A stretch of 64,000 nucleotides of DNA from CAWBBA01 sp963729795 (GCA_963729795.1 CAVSPC010000013.1:1-64000); one strand, 5' to 3'; positions 1 to 9,589 are shown, numbered from the stretch's first letter. Notes: generated from the letters alone by a model not told the origin. Program-made: numbers and translations.

Positions 1-1
1 A

Positions 2-250
2 TCACCATTCCCAATCTTTCTCGTCGAAATTGGTCGCAGTGGGCGGATCGAGCAACTGATCGTCATCGCATTCGTGCATTCTCTTGGCCGCAGCAGCCCA
101 TCCGGACCGAAGAGTGGCAGCCGGCTCGATTACGATGGCCCCATCTTGCACTTTCAGTTCCACTTCATCGGTCAAGCCGACTTCCTCTATAAGTGGCTTG
201 GGCAACCGGATACCGCGCGAATTGCCGATGCGCACCAACCGGGTTTTCAT
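2..250 (-). CDS. mazE: MazE/AbrB-type antitoxin
   Basis: This is an 82-residue SpoVT/AbrB swapped-hairpin antitoxin. The N-terminus carries the family pattern of a short beta strand, then GNSRGIRLPK, then a hydrophobic strand ending VIEP. The acidic C-terminal tail (residues 60-82, ending DEKDWEW) is the part that normally threads into the MazF toxin and inhibits it. A GAGG site lies 8 nt before the ATG at 250. An ATG at positions 8-6 on the same strand overlaps the stop in the arrangement ATGGTGA and reads M-V-, as expected for a MazF start, so the toxin gene probably continues beyond the window edge. The family is clear; the toxin partner is inferred from a few bases only. Confidence 0.85.
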   Translation of the reverse strand: MKTRLVRIGNSRGIRLPKPLIEEVGLTDEVELKVQDGAIVIEPAATLRSGWAAAAKRMHECDDDQLLDPPTATNFDEKDWEW

Positions 251-440
251 TGGAACATCCTCGCAGATTCAAAGTGATGACAGCATATGCCTGCTAAGGA
301 GACGGGCCATAGGAGGAGGGTGCAGCTAAGGATGCACACCAGCGGCCACCACGACATTGTTGGTGAGCTTTTCTGAAATACCACGGAATGTCGTCCTTGG
401 CGATGCTCGTCCAACTTTACGAGTTTATTAGGCAATCTTT

Positions 441-1277
441 TTAATGCATTCCAGATTTCTCGAGGCATTCTTTGACGAGATCTATGGAACCGGGCGCATT
501 TTTCCAAAACTTTCCATGAATTGTCACATAGTTGTACGCTTGATCCTGACTGCCATTTGCTACGTAGCCGCCATCGAAATTTCGCGGCACTTTATGGTTA
601 CGCTTTACCAACTCGCGAGCAATGAGCGGTAAAATTCTAATTGCCTCGTAGACAGCCTGTTCCGCTTCATCTCTGCGCTCAAGCAAGTACAGAGCTAATG
701 CTTTGCCATAGATCATGTCTTCCATGGTATCATCAGAATAGTCTTTACAAATCTCCAACGCATCCTCAACACGACCTAGATCGAAGTAGCAATAAATGAC
801 TATTGCCCGCACACCCTGATTGTCGGTTGGGTTGAGCCTCAGAATATTCCTGAATATAGGTAAAGCCTTGTTGATTTCCCCACGTTTTAGATATTGGAAT
901 CCCAGGCCCTTATAAGCTCTAAGAAACGGGCGGTTATCGATGGCACCCCAGGGCAATCTCTTTCCCACTGTGCAAAAGGCCGAGATAAAGCAATCGATAG
1001 TTACTTGAACCGCTCTCTGCAAAGCGTCGAATGCTTCTCGATTTCTTCCTGATCCGTCCAACAACATTGCCAAATGGTGATGAGCATCTACGAATTCGGG
1101 GTATTCAACAATGAGTAAACGAAATTCGCGCTCTGCCCCAGACAGGTCACCCGTGTGCCAGAGGTCTATGGCATTATCAAGCCTATTGTGGGCCTCGACA
1201 CTTAGCCTCGGAAACTCGAAAACCCATTCATTCTTATTTAATGAACTTAGCTCAATCCCGGGCAGTCCTGAGTTCAT
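441..1277 (-). CDS. Tetratricopeptide repeat protein
   Basis: This is a soluble protein of about 278 residues built of TPR-like helical pairs: one near the N-terminus around DLSGAEREFRLL, one at KRGEINKALPIFRNIL followed by LNPTD, and one at EDALEIC. TPR arrays are protein-protein docking scaffolds and no catalytic domain is present. An in-frame upstream ATG at 1346 exists, but the ATG at 1277 has GAGGTGA 5 nt upstream and is preferred. It is the last gene of a minus-strand run starting at 2827. Specific function is unknown; the C-terminal part resembles TPR proteins often annotated near SEC-C motif proteins (memory of the family, not a search). Confidence 0.7.
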   Translation of the reverse strand: MNSGLPGIELSSLNKNEWVFEFPRLSVEAHNRLDNAIDLWHTGDLSGAEREFRLLIVEYPEFVDAHHHLAMLLDGSGRNREAFDALQRAVQVTIDCFISAFCTVGKRLPWGAIDNRPFLRAYKGLGFQYLKRGEINKALPIFRNILRLNPTDNQGVRAIVIYCYFDLGRVEDALEICKDYSDDTMEDMIYGKALALYLLERRDEAEQAVYEAIRILPLIARELVKRNHKVPRNFDGGYVANGSQDQAYNYVTIHGKFWKNAPGSIDLVKECLEKSGMH

Positions 1278-1369
1278 GTCACTCACCTCAGTACGGTTTT
1301 TTCCACGACAAATAATTTCGCCCTTCCGTGGATCTGGTCCGACCAACTAAGTTGTGCAGACCCAGGCTG

Positions 1370-2005
1370 CTAACAGATTTCGTGGGGCCGGTGACAAAGA
1401 AATCCATTGCTTTTCTTTGGCAAGAAGTTCTTCAACTTCTTCTCGATTCGGTCTTGGCTCAGTTCCTCATCGTATTTAAAGTAGACCAGTTTTACCCCGT
1501 TTTCTTTGCATAGCTGCAATTTGCGCTCATCACGACTAAGGGTCTCTCGAAATCTGATCTCGCCCCCGAATCGCTCGATTGGTCTATAGTGCTGTTCGCC
1601 TTGGTATTCTATGGCAAGGCAAAGGTCGGGAATGAAAATGTCCAGTCGCTGATTTCCTAGCCAAGCTGGGCTTCCCTCGCGAAGGACATCATATCCTTCA
1701 AATATGAATTTCACTATTTTGTAGAGATACCCCTCGCTTGCCCAGCCTTGCCCGATACGCGGAATTCCCAGAACATCCCGAACCTTATTTTCTGCGTCGC
1801 GTCTGGAGATATTTTCCGCAGCAACGAACTTTTCGATGTAGGCCCCGTAACGCACTTGCATTAGGTTGCCGTACATCGGATGGCAGTAAAACAAGCTCGA
1901 GGGGCGTCCTGTGCACAGGTGACACACGTCATATTTGAATCGTGCTCTAGGAGCCTGTCGCGCAACCTCAATCGTCGGTGCTATCGTGCTACGCGGGGGT
2001 TCCAC
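1370..2005 (-). CDS. PD-(D/E)XK nuclease-like C-terminal part of a split gene
   Basis: This 211-codon frame begins with GTG immediately after the TGA at 2008-2006 and is in the same reading frame as the 273-codon frame upstream. The start region has a CxxC pair (DVCHLC) and a downstream Cys-His, suggesting a zinc site. The second half has RLDIFIPDL followed by AIEYQGEQHY, which fits the D...ExQ core of restriction-endonuclease-like folds, and then a basic C-terminus. It could be a free-standing protein using the GTG, or an internal ATG (at MYGN). Lack of an obvious ribosome site at the GTG and exact phase continuity make a single 485-codon gene interrupted by a stop more likely. Confidence 0.55.
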   Translation of the reverse strand: MEPPRSTIAPTIEVARQAPRARFKYDVCHLCTGRPSSLFYCHPMYGNLMQVRYGAYIEKFVAAENISRRDAENKVRDVLGIPRIGQGWASEGYLYKIVKFIFEGYDVLREGSPAWLGNQRLDIFIPDLCLAIEYQGEQHYRPIERFGGEIRFRETLSRDERKLQLCKENGVKLVYFKYDEELSQDRIEKKLKNFLPKKSNGFLCHRPHEIC

Positions 2006-2827
2006 TCATTGTTCCGTTACCTCACCCTGGCTCCTAGGAGTCTGACATACTAAGTTTTTTCCGTAGCAGCCTCTGAGAGATCCCGACACAATAGTCGCCA
2101 TCGTGCCACGAATTCGGGAAAGCATTGCGTTACGCAACAGCCTCCTAGTGGCAGCCCGTAGGAACTTGTGGGGCCAGCCAGACTCATCGTACACGCTCTT
2201 CAGTTTATCTGCCCGTTGCCAAAAGTTGGTGATTGCGGCGCGAAAACATTCGCAAAAGTACTCAGTGCCGCAGACTACGCACGCGAACTGCTGCCACCAT
2301 TCCCAAACACCGAGCGGCACAGGTACGAGGTGTTTGGGATCACACTTACAATTGCAGCCCAATTGGTCCAACGCAGGCACAAATAGGTAACCTGGAATAT
2401 GTAAATGAAAAATTTCGATCTCATGCCGTTCGCAGGTTTTCAGAGTCTTATGTCTAACTCTGATACCCCTCTTTATGCCGCCGCCATAACCGATCGGGAG
2501 CCATTCCATGACTGTCGGTTCAGCGACATTCACTTCTGAAAGGTATGTGCCGGGCTGCGTGTCTACCTGGACCGTCAAGTACCAAAAGTCAAATCCTCCG
2601 CGTTCAACAGCCGATCGCAACGAAATGATGTCTCCTTGGTTGCCGCACCTGAGCTTGTACTTAATGCAAATCCCAGATGCAACATGTTTTTCCAGTTTGC
2701 GAGCGAGTCCGTAAATCACGCGCTCTGTAATGATTGACTGAAGGTGATTATTGCCGGCGGCGATATCGCGCTGAATTCCAGTGCAGAAGTCATCCGCGTC
2801 GATGTCTAGATCTAGTTTTATGTTCAT
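2006..2827 (-). CDS. Cysteine-rich protein, N-terminal part of a split gene
   Basis: This 273-residue product starts with ATG at 2827. The N-terminal 170 residues show no motif I recognise. Residues around 183-215 hold a cysteine cluster (CNCKC, then CVVCG, then CEC), which looks like a zinc-binding module. A basic, arginine-rich stretch follows (RAATRRLLRNAMLSR), and the frame ends at a TGA at 2008-2006. The next codon in the same frame is GTG, and the frame runs on for 211 codons into a nuclease-like domain with its own CxxC. I read the two as halves of one gene with a nonsense codon. Function is unknown; DNA binding or cleavage is inferred only from zinc ligands plus nuclease core. Confidence 0.5.
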   Translation of the reverse strand: MNIKLDLDIDADDFCTGIQRDIAAGNNHLQSIITERVIYGLARKLEKHVASGICIKYKLRCGNQGDIISLRSAVERGGFDFWYLTVQVDTQPGTYLSEVNVAEPTVMEWLPIGYGGGIKRGIRVRHKTLKTCERHEIEIFHLHIPGYLFVPALDQLGCNCKCDPKHLVPVPLGVWEWWQQFACVVCGTEYFCECFRAAITNFWQRADKLKSVYDESGWPHKFLRAATRRLLRNAMLSRIRGTMATIVSGSLRGCYGKNLVCQTPRSQGEVTEQ

Positions 2828-3468
2828 TCACAACCCATCATGAACTCGGCTGCGTCTTCACTGTCAATTTAGGTGCCGTAGTACCGTAACTGTCCCCCCC
2901 TGTCAACCTGAAAAAAGGAGCTTGCACTACCGTGCCTCCCAATTCCACATTTTTTGTCACCATATACGACACAGGCAATGTAGATTCACGCGCCTGAACC
3001 TTTTTTTAGGAAAATCATCGCACGTGTGGAGCTTCCCCCGCACGAAGCTGATCGATCCAACAGAGATCTTTGCTGTGTGCGACGGCAGGGCCTGACAAGA
3101 AGCAAGAGTCTGGAGCCGCGGGACGATGCGCTGAGCGGAGCGAACCGCATCGTTTAAGAAAGAGCAGCGAATGATCCGGTTCCGCCCTAGATTACGGGGT
3201 CACCGGCATCCTACGCTTTGAACCAACGATGGCAGAGATATTCCATCATATCAAAATCTTGATAGCCCGCTGTTAGGTTTTTCAACGAATGATTGACCAG
3301 CCTAATTAATTGCGAGACAATATATTTGTAAGGAGGAGGAAACGGAAAATATGAACCTTCGCCTCCGCGTTCTCTGCGATTTCAGCGGTAGGCTATGCCC
3401 ATAATGTATCTAATGTGTAGCCAACTGTCTCTCAAAATGTAAATCCAACCACATTTAGGACAAAAATC
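2828..3468. other. Gene-free stretch left of the virion gene block
   Basis: No convincing gene is present in these 640 bases. A small imperfect hairpin (GATGCG...CGCATC) lies near 3125-3152. Around 3360-3395 lies a degenerate copy of the dispersed CGTTCTCTGCG-type repeat seen again at 3781, 11460, 12660 and 12815. No integrase, tRNA or clear attachment repeat was seen here, although it is the left border of the phage-like block. Confidence 0.5.
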
Positions 3469-3744
3469 ATGATTGTGACGGGGAATGGCAACAGTCCGAG
3501 GGAGAATATCGCCCGTCTTTCCGAGATGGTTCAGCGCGAGCTTGAGGCGCTGACTTTTCGAAAGGAAAGATACGATCTGACTTATCCTGAACATGTCAAG
3601 AATCTCGCCAAGCCGGAGATGCGACAAATCGCACGCGAGAAGGTTATCGAAGAGCTTTGTATGCTTCCCAGTTGCCCGGAAGAATGTCCCGACTTTGGGG
3701 AGTGCCGCGAAAACCCTGACAAATGCGGATATATGGGGCGGTGA
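3469..3744 (+). CDS. Small cysteine-rich phage-type protein
   Basis: This 91-residue protein has a helical, charged N-terminal two thirds and a C-terminal cysteine cluster (C-x4-C-x3-C-x5-C-x6-C in the last 30 residues) likely to bind a metal. It is the first gene in the plus-strand virion block and lies 240 nt ahead of the portal gene. The ribosome site is weak (GGA only). I do not recognise the family. Its position suggests a small packaging or regulatory protein, but that is inference only. Confidence 0.5.
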   Translation: MIVTGNGNSPRENIARLSEMVQRELEALTFRKERYDLTYPEHVKNLAKPEMRQIAREKVIEELCMLPSCPEECPDFGECRENPDKCGYMGR

Positions 3745-3780
3745 AAAAGGAACGAAGTGGTTCAGATTGAAACCAAAGCT

Positions 3781-3813
3781 CACCGCAGAGTGCGCCGAGA
3801 ACGCAGAGAAGAA
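3781..3813. repeat. Degenerate dispersed intergenic repeat (CGCAGAG type)
   Basis: This is a copy of a short, degenerate, roughly 10-nt-periodic element (CACCGCAGAG, then CGCCGAGAACGCAGAG). When translated it gives runs such as AECAENAEK or SAFSACSAV. Related copies lie near 3365, 3930, 11465, 12660 and 12815. All are in gaps or at false 5' extensions of genes, which helps reject upstream starts such as that of the radical SAM gene at 12635. Confidence 0.6.
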
Positions 3814-3985
3814 GACGGATCGCGCCGCATGCAGATCTGAAGGACTCAGTCAGGCCGATAGTGAACTCCGGGCCACCCATTCACTGTGCCTCAATTGCGT
3901 AGAACGGCATAGAAAAATAGAAGCCCTTGCGATCCCTGCGATCTCCGCGATCTTCGAGGTGAACAATTACAAAGGAATAACATAA

Positions 3986-6117
3986 ATGGATGATTCGACC
4001 CCAATCGTTGCCGATCCCCAAAATGCAACCAGTCCGGTCGTGCTCAACGATATGGAAACGCCGACCGACGCAGCGGGACGATCTCTGGCGCCTCAGCCGA
4101 TCCCGTCCAAGGAATTCCAGGACCAGGCATTCAAATATGTGAGCCAATGGTGCAAGGCTGCCCGAGACTTCGTCAACAGGAAGGTGGAACGATGGAAGCT
4201 GCTGGAAGATCTGTATCACAACCGGCGAGAATTAAATTCGTGGTCAACCCGTTCGGATTCGATCGGCTCGCAGGGCCTCGCGGGGCTCAGGAAACAGTCC
4301 GGTTCGGGGAAAGACCGATGGCAGGCGGATATCATCCTCGCACCCTCGTACATTGTGGATTCATGGGCGGATAGGGCCTATCAGTCAATCTTCAGCGGCC
4401 CTGAATGGCTGACCGTAATTCCCGAAAACCCTCAAGGGCCTACTACCGAGGATCTCCAATTCCCCACATCATACAAGCTCCAGGAGCTGCTTCTTGCGAC
4501 GGCTGGCGGAGGGCCAGATCCACGTGAGGCTCTATGAAATACTCCAACACCTGGTCTTGTACGGCTCCGTGTACGCCAAGATATTCTGGTACTCAAAGGG
4601 CGTGACCCGACACCGGTGGGATTACGAAACGCTCGACGTAATAGAAGATGAAGAAAAGATCTATGACTGCCCGATCATTCAGGTTATTCCTCTCGACCGA
4701 ATTCTGCCGGACTGGACCGCGACCCACAGCGATGTGCAAAGGCATAGCGGAATCGGGCATCGTGTTGACAAACCGTATGACCACGTAATCGAGCAGTTCG
4801 AGCGGGGCGTATACAATCTTAACCGCGAGGAGTTTATAACCCGCTGGGAGGACGCACCCACTGCTGCAACAACCGAGGATGACACCCTTCTCCATGATCC
4901 GGATAGCGACGATCTCGACACCGATGAGATAAGGAAGGTCACCATCTGGGAATGGCACGGCCGAATTCCTACGGAAAAGGGCCATAAGGAGTGCCTGTGC
5001 ACCATCATAACCGACAAGGGGGCTGACACTCCCGAAAATGGACTCCTCGTGCGTCTCACGGACACGCCGGTACTTTGGTCGGGACTAAGACCGTTTCTCG
5101 CAGCGCACTACACGCCTCTTCCCGGGCCTCTCGGCATGGGGGCCGTGGAAAGCAACCTCGATCTCATTCACTCCATCTCGCAGTTCATAAGCCAATCCCA
5201 GGACAATGCCAGACTGACGGCCAATGCTCAGCTTATCGTTCGCCGCGGCTCTTCAGCGGCCAGGCAGATCAGCACCGATTCGGATGTGGTCTACCCCGGA
5301 AAGATATGGACCGTTGACGATCCGGGTGACATTCAGCCTTTCCCGCCCTTGAACTTCCCGCAGCAGGAAGTGAACAGCCTAATTAATTACCTGAACGGCC
5401 TTTTGGAACGCCGCACCACCGTTTCGGACATGGCCTTGGGAGCCGGTAGCGGCGGCAAAACCGCCACAGAGGCTCACATTCTCCAGGAATCGGCGATCAG
5501 CCCCTTTACCACGAGAACAGACTTGTTCGCGAGGAGTTTTCTGGAGCCTCTCGGTAGACTAGCTCTCTCAATGCTGCAGCAGTTTTTGTTAGAGGATCAG
5601 ACGATCACGGTACGTGATTTTAGCGGCCTGGACGTCCCCGTAACGGTTACCACCGAAGAGATACAGACAGGACGTTACAGAGCAGTTGCTACTCTAACCC
5701 GGCAGGATTCGACGAGGCTCGCAAAGGCCCAGAGCATCGAGAGAGTCCTTCCGATTCTAGCGCAATTCCAGTCCATACTTGCAGGTGAAGGAGTGCAGAT
5801 CTCATTTTCCGAGATCATAAAGCGCTACCTGGACCTCCTGGGGGTGGACGGCGTCGAACGAGTTCTGAGCAGAATACATCCTCATCACGGCGACCAGCCT
5901 GGTGGAATCGCGATCCACGATGCGGCGGAAAGCGGCCTCCCGCAATTTTCTCCCGGCGGCGGCCCGGCTTTCGATAACAATGTAACAACAAACCCTGGAT
6001 TCGGCCACTCCTCTCGTGAAGCACGGCGGACCAATGGGACCTGAACCTACCGATGCCAATGCGTTGGCCCAGTTTCTTCAGATGCAGGCGAATCAACCAA
6101 CTCAGCGGAGGAGCTAA
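3986..6117 (+). CDS. Phage portal protein (frame broken twice in this sequence)
   Basis: This is the dodecameric head-tail connector through which DNA is packaged, about 710 residues if read through. It is assembled from three frames. The first covers 3986 to about 4494 (ends ...YKLQELLL). The second, from about 4494 to about 6000, holds the large portal body (LYEILQHLVLYGSVYAKIFW, then a conserved-looking core, then ERRTTVSDMALG). The third, to the TAA at 6115-6117, encodes PLVKHGGPMGPEP and a Q-rich tail. The third frame ends by overlapping the next ATG as TAATG, which strongly supports it as the true end. Each switch is a +1 shift, as if one base were inserted; near 4494 an extra T in CTTCTTGCGACGG would explain it. 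Portal identity rests on size, position before scaffold and capsid, and overall character. Confidence 0.75.
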
Positions 6118-6401
6118 TGACCATGTTTTACAAGGAATATTTGCTGTTCCGAGACGGCTGGGACGAGGATTCTGAGAAGGAGATCGAGGAGAGCCTGGTT
6201 CATTGCGCAATGACGCCGACGTGGCAGAGCCAGTTTCTGCCTGCGTTCGTGGAACTGCTTAAGCGAGAGCAATTTATCAAGATCATGGAATGCCTGGACA
6301 AAGACAAGAACCTTGAATTCAACCGCGGCTTCGTCGCGGGGATCGATCTGGTCCTAAACAGGCTGGACCGCATCTATATCAAGGCCCGTCCCCGGAAGTA
6401 G
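6117..6401 (+). CDS. Small phage head-region protein
   Basis: This is a 94-residue acidic then basic helical protein between portal and scaffold. A strong GGAGGAG site precedes its ATG, which shares one base with the TAA of the restored portal frame, so the two are translationally coupled. It contains FNRGFVAGIDLVLNRL near the C-terminus and has no motif I recognise. The position matches small unannotated proteins found between portal and scaffold genes in podovirus-like genomes. Confidence 0.65.
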   Translation: MTMFYKEYLLFRDGWDEDSEKEIEESLVHCAMTPTWQSQFLPAFVELLKREQFIKIMECLDKDKNLEFNRGFVAGIDLVLNRLDRIYIKARPRK

Positions 6402-6426
6402 TAGCGGGAGACCGGCAGGAGGAAGC

Positions 6427-7209
6427 GTGAACCTCGAGGAGTTATCTCTGGACGAAAAGCCTTTCGAGACTCGAACGAATCCGGACGAATATGACGAGGC
6501 TCTCGACGACGGCCAAGAACTGGACCAACTCTCGCGTTCAGACGACCGTGATGGCGACGGGGCTCAAGCGCCGACGGATTCGGCAAAGTTTGAAGACAAG
6601 CTCTCTTCACCGGAAGAGCTTGCGGCCGCGTACAAGACAGCCGAAAGCCGATTGCTGGAAAAGGCCCGCGAAGCTGAAGAGTACCGCCGCATGCTGGACC
6701 AGATGGGTCACAATGCCGGTCTGCTTCTTCGCCGCGCGGACGAGGATGCCTTCATACGCGACATGCGCGAATCGTTCCAAAAGGATCCCGTGGCTACAAC
6801 GGCCATGATGATCAAGAAGTTTCAGGAAGGGTCCCTGCACGACATGGAGGCGAGGATCACCGGGTCCGTTCGAGATCAGGGGAATTTCAGGCGTCTTTTC
6901 GACGACTTCTTGAACGACCCGGTGAACTCTCGCCTGAAACCCTATGAACAGGAGCTGGAGTTTCTTATTCGGGATAAAGGGCTCTTTCCGGATGAAGCTG
7001 CGAGCTTATTGACAAGCATCGAGAAGAAAAGGGAGTTGGCAACAAAACGGCGATCCGCAGCAGCCAATGAAGTGAGAAACCGGGCTGCGGTCGAAAGCGG
7101 AGGCGAAATCAATGAGCCGGTGGACAACGACAAAGATTTCTACCGGCGAATGAAAAAAGCCAAGACGCTGGACGAAATGTTCGCTGCACTGCGAAAGACA
7201 AAGTTCTAA
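6427..7209 (+). CDS. Putative capsid scaffolding protein
   Basis: This 260-residue, highly charged, mostly helical protein starts with GTG; GGAGG lies just upstream. Residues 1-55 are strongly acidic and probably disordered. Residues 60-95 look like coiled coil (KTAESRLLEKAREAEEYRR). The C-terminus is basic and helical (RRMKKAKTLDEMFAALRKTKF), a typical scaffold feature that contacts coat protein. Its place between portal and major capsid protein is the classic place for a scaffold gene. No protease active site is visible. The assignment rests on position and composition, since scaffolds are poorly conserved. Confidence 0.65.
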   Translation: MNLEELSLDEKPFETRTNPDEYDEALDDGQELDQLSRSDDRDGDGAQAPTDSAKFEDKLSSPEELAAAYKTAESRLLEKAREAEEYRRMLDQMGHNAGLLLRRADEDAFIRDMRESFQKDPVATTAMMIKKFQEGSLHDMEARITGSVRDQGNFRRLFDDFLNDPVNSRLKPYEQELEFLIRDKGLFPDEAASLLTSIEKKRELATKRRSAAANEVRNRAAVESGGEINEPVDNDKDFYRRMKKAKTLDEMFAALRKTKF

Positions 7210-7818
7210 CTACTAGAGGAGGGGATTCTGCGAATCTGGTCGCCAAGCTCTGCCAGATTGGTGCTAGTTTAGCGCCGCGTTCTGCGGGACTCTCCCTTTC
7301 GTAAAGGGGGACCAAGGGCATAGGCGCCAAAATAAGGCATCCCTTGCAAACCTATGAGCCCCAGAGGGGCGCCGAGACAGTAGCCTGGCAATTCATTGCC
7401 GGGTGACCGATGATCAATGATTCAGTTCTTCGTCCCCGAGAGGCGCTCGAAGGATTAATCCTTCGAGCGCCTCTCGGGGACGAAGAAGGATCTTTTGGCC
7501 GTTCATTCCCGGCGATAAATCGCCGGGCTACTATCGTGCCGTCCCTCCGGGACGAGGAGGACTTGGAGTCTATTTTAACGCAGATGTCCCTAAATCCCCC
7601 TTTAGAAAAGAGGGACTTTGAGGCCTCTCATCCATCCAATGAAGTTGCGCATCAGCTCCGCAGTCGTCGGCAGGGACGCTGGCGCTACCCTCGGATCGCA
7701 GTCCGGGATGCCCTCACTAGACGAGGGGCAAATCGGATAAAGATCTTGGCATTTGCTGTAACCCGCGGGTGCATCCACGCTGCAATCCGCCCCAGAATAC
7801 ATCAAGGAGTCAGTTGAT
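7210..7818. other. Repeat-rich gap inside the virion operon
   Basis: Six hundred bases without a credible gene lie between the scaffold and capsid genes; the plus-strand frame at 7410-7817 is translated repeat. It contains a sequence at about 7230-7305 related to the element at 21334 (CGCCAAGCTCTGCC, GCGGGACTCT), a small hairpin GGCAATTCATTGCC near 7388, and the 62-bp palindrome at 7426-7487. It also holds GGCGATAAATCGCC and CGTCCCTCCGGGACG hairpins near 7508-7555. Such a stack of intergenic repeats is unusual inside a phage late operon and suggests long residence in the chromosome. Confidence 0.6.
7426..7487. repeat. 62-bp perfect palindrome
   Basis: Two 31-nt arms are exact reverse complements with no spacer, centred between 7456 and 7457 (GGATT|AATCC). 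The outermost bases are TTCTTCGTCC and GGACGAAGAA. It can form a cruciform in DNA or a long hairpin in the transcript between scaffold and capsid genes. Confidence 0.95.
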
Positions 7819-9036
7819 ATGGCCGGGAATGTTTCTGATTTCATGAAGCTCTGGACCCAAAGTGACCAGGCTTCGGAGCGCCTACTCCAAAAGTTTTTGC
7901 TCGTAGGACTGGACAAAGTCGTTCAAGGACAGAGCGATGTCCTCGCCAAGATCCCCGTTGGCCCGCCCGCAACCGGGCCGGTGGTGCGATGGCTGGAAGA
8001 ATGGGGATATCCATCACAAGTTACTGCAACCCTTGCCGGAAATATTTTGACATTTTCGGGCTATCTGTTCGGCCGTCCGGTAGATGCGGAATCCGTAAAG
8101 AAAGTAATCCGAACTGCAACCATCCTGGAACGCCCGACTGACGGAGTTCAGGCAAAGGTCTCATCTGTAGACGGGTTGACCGCAACGGTCGCAGCTTATG
8201 GCAATACCACTTTGAGCAACGATTCCGCATCGGTCGGCTGGGACATCATTTCCGAAGTATGGTCCGACTACCGTGACGCCACTGACCCGCGATCTCTGGA
8301 CCGGATCTTCCGAGAGGTCGGAACTCAGATCCATGCGGAGACCTTCGAGATTCCCAAGACCCGTAAAAACACCAAGTACGAGATCGTGGCCGACGAGACT
8401 CAGCATCAAATAACCGCTCTCTTGGACAAGCTCAGGCGTCAGCTTGCCTACGCGGTGCTCCGCTCCAGGCCGTACTATGATGGTTCGGACTACGTGTACG
8501 GGAACAAAACGGAAGAGCCCACCATGTGCGGTCTTTGCACGTGGCCTGTGATTACTCAGAGCGAGCTTTCCAATCCGAACGTGTACGTCAACAAGAACTC
8601 GGTTGCTCTGACAAAGGCGGATCTGGACAACTTGGCCAGACACCTGTGGTTGGACGAACAGGCCGATTACGGCAAAGGGGACTGGCACATAGTTTGCCAC
8701 CCACTAACTCACCAGTACATCCACGATTTCGACATCTCCTACCGCAGAATGGAAAAGGACGAAAAAGGCGTCGGATTCTACGTGGATCATTTCGACTCCA
8801 AAATCGGCAAGAGTTTTCCGATTCTCCCCGACAGGTACATGAGGCCCGATGTGCTGATGATCGTCAACTTCGGGGCCACAAAATACGGCTATTTTGCCAA
8901 CGACAGGCTCGATCGCAAAGAGATCCCCACTCAGGGTAGGTATCAGCGCTGGCTGATCTCGTTCCAGACTTACGGGGTGGTGGTCCGCGGGCCGAGATCC
9001 AACATCGGCATGATCTACGGCCTGCCCACGAGCTGA
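7819..9036 (+). CDS. Major capsid protein, SU10 (DUF5309) type
   Basis: This 405-residue protein forms the icosahedral shell. It matches the SU10-like coat family as I know it: an N-terminal segment with KIPVGPP, a beta-rich middle (VTATLAGNILTFSG), a helical segment DRIFREVGTQIHAETFEIP, then ITALLDKLRRQLAYAVLRSRPYYDG, and a C-terminus ending in VVRGPRSNIGMIYGL. Length agrees with HK97-fold coat proteins that lack a fused protease. It follows the scaffold-like gene. The frame is intact, unlike portal and tail genes. Confidence 0.85.
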   Translation: MAGNVSDFMKLWTQSDQASERLLQKFLLVGLDKVVQGQSDVLAKIPVGPPATGPVVRWLEEWGYPSQVTATLAGNILTFSGYLFGRPVDAESVKKVIRTATILERPTDGVQAKVSSVDGLTATVAAYGNTTLSNDSASVGWDIISEVWSDYRDATDPRSLDRIFREVGTQIHAETFEIPKTRKNTKYEIVADETQHQITALLDKLRRQLAYAVLRSRPYYDGSDYVYGNKTEEPTMCGLCTWPVITQSELSNPNVYVNKNSVALTKADLDNLARHLWLDEQADYGKGDWHIVCHPLTHQYIHDFDISYRRMEKDEKGVGFYVDHFDSKIGKSFPILPDRYMRPDVLMIVNFGATKYGYFANDRLDRKEIPTQGRYQRWLISFQTYGVVVRGPRSNIGMIYGLPTS

Positions 9037-9262
9037 TTCATGTGTTCTGTTTGATCGGCCGTGGGACCTGGTAACAGGCGCAGTTGAGCTGAGATTACGC
9101 CGCCTCAACCGTTCCAGGGTGACAAAAAATCCAATCCATTTCCCCAATCAACTTCCAGAGAAACGCTTTTCCCAGAGGCCCGGCGCTTATTGCTGAACTT
9201 TAATTGCAAGGGGACCTATCGCGTCCGGGCCGGGTCCCCACCTTCGAACCGAAAGAGGGTAA

Positions 9263-9586
9263 ATGATGAAACCTGTTCCTAGGGACGATAATGGACATCC
9301 GCTTCTGGACCGAGGCACGGAACTCTTCACAACACGAATTGTAGGTCAAGATACTACAATGTCGCCGTTGGCATTGCCTACTGATTGCAAGGAGGTGCTT
9401 CTGCACGTGGAATCGGGGACCGAGATCCTACTCGTGAGCGGCACCATAGAGGGCTCCACTGCCGCCAGACTTACGGATTCCGGTTTCAGTTGGACGGTTC
9501 CCATCACGGCAGCGAGCGGCAGTACTATTGCTCACCTCGCCGCTGCGACCGGCACTTGCAATATAAGCGTCTTCGCCTGGAGGTGA
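9263..9586 (+). CDS. Putative head decoration or structural protein
   Basis: This is a 107-residue, beta-rich, small-residue-rich protein. GAGGG lies 4 nt before ATGATG at 9263. No domain is recognised. Placement between the capsid protein and another secreted-looking beta protein suggests a decoration protein or minor virion component. It lies 3 nt upstream of the next gene, so the two are probably co-translated. Confidence 0.6.
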   Translation: MMKPVPRDDNGHPLLDRGTELFTTRIVGQDTTMSPLALPTDCKEVLLHVESGTEILLVSGTIEGSTAARLTDSGFSWTVPITAASGSTIAHLAAATGTCNISVFAWR

Positions 9587-9589
9587 AAT

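Noticed and set aside
2006..2008. TGA as a selenocysteine codon
   Set aside because: No SECIS-like hairpin was evident after the TGA and the context (E-Q-stop-V-E-P) does not resemble any selenoprotein I know.
3382..3783. Minus-strand open frame of 133 codons
   Set aside because: It opposes the small plus-strand gene at 3469 and reads through the degenerate repeat; it has no ribosome site.
4490..4540. Programmed +1 frameshift in portal
   Set aside because: There is no stop codon at the shift site to promote it and the gene has a second break near 6000; indel is simpler.
7410..7817. Plus-strand frame of 135 codons between scaffold and capsid
   Set aside because: Its first third is the 62-bp palindrome and the rest is repeat sequence; it has no protein character.
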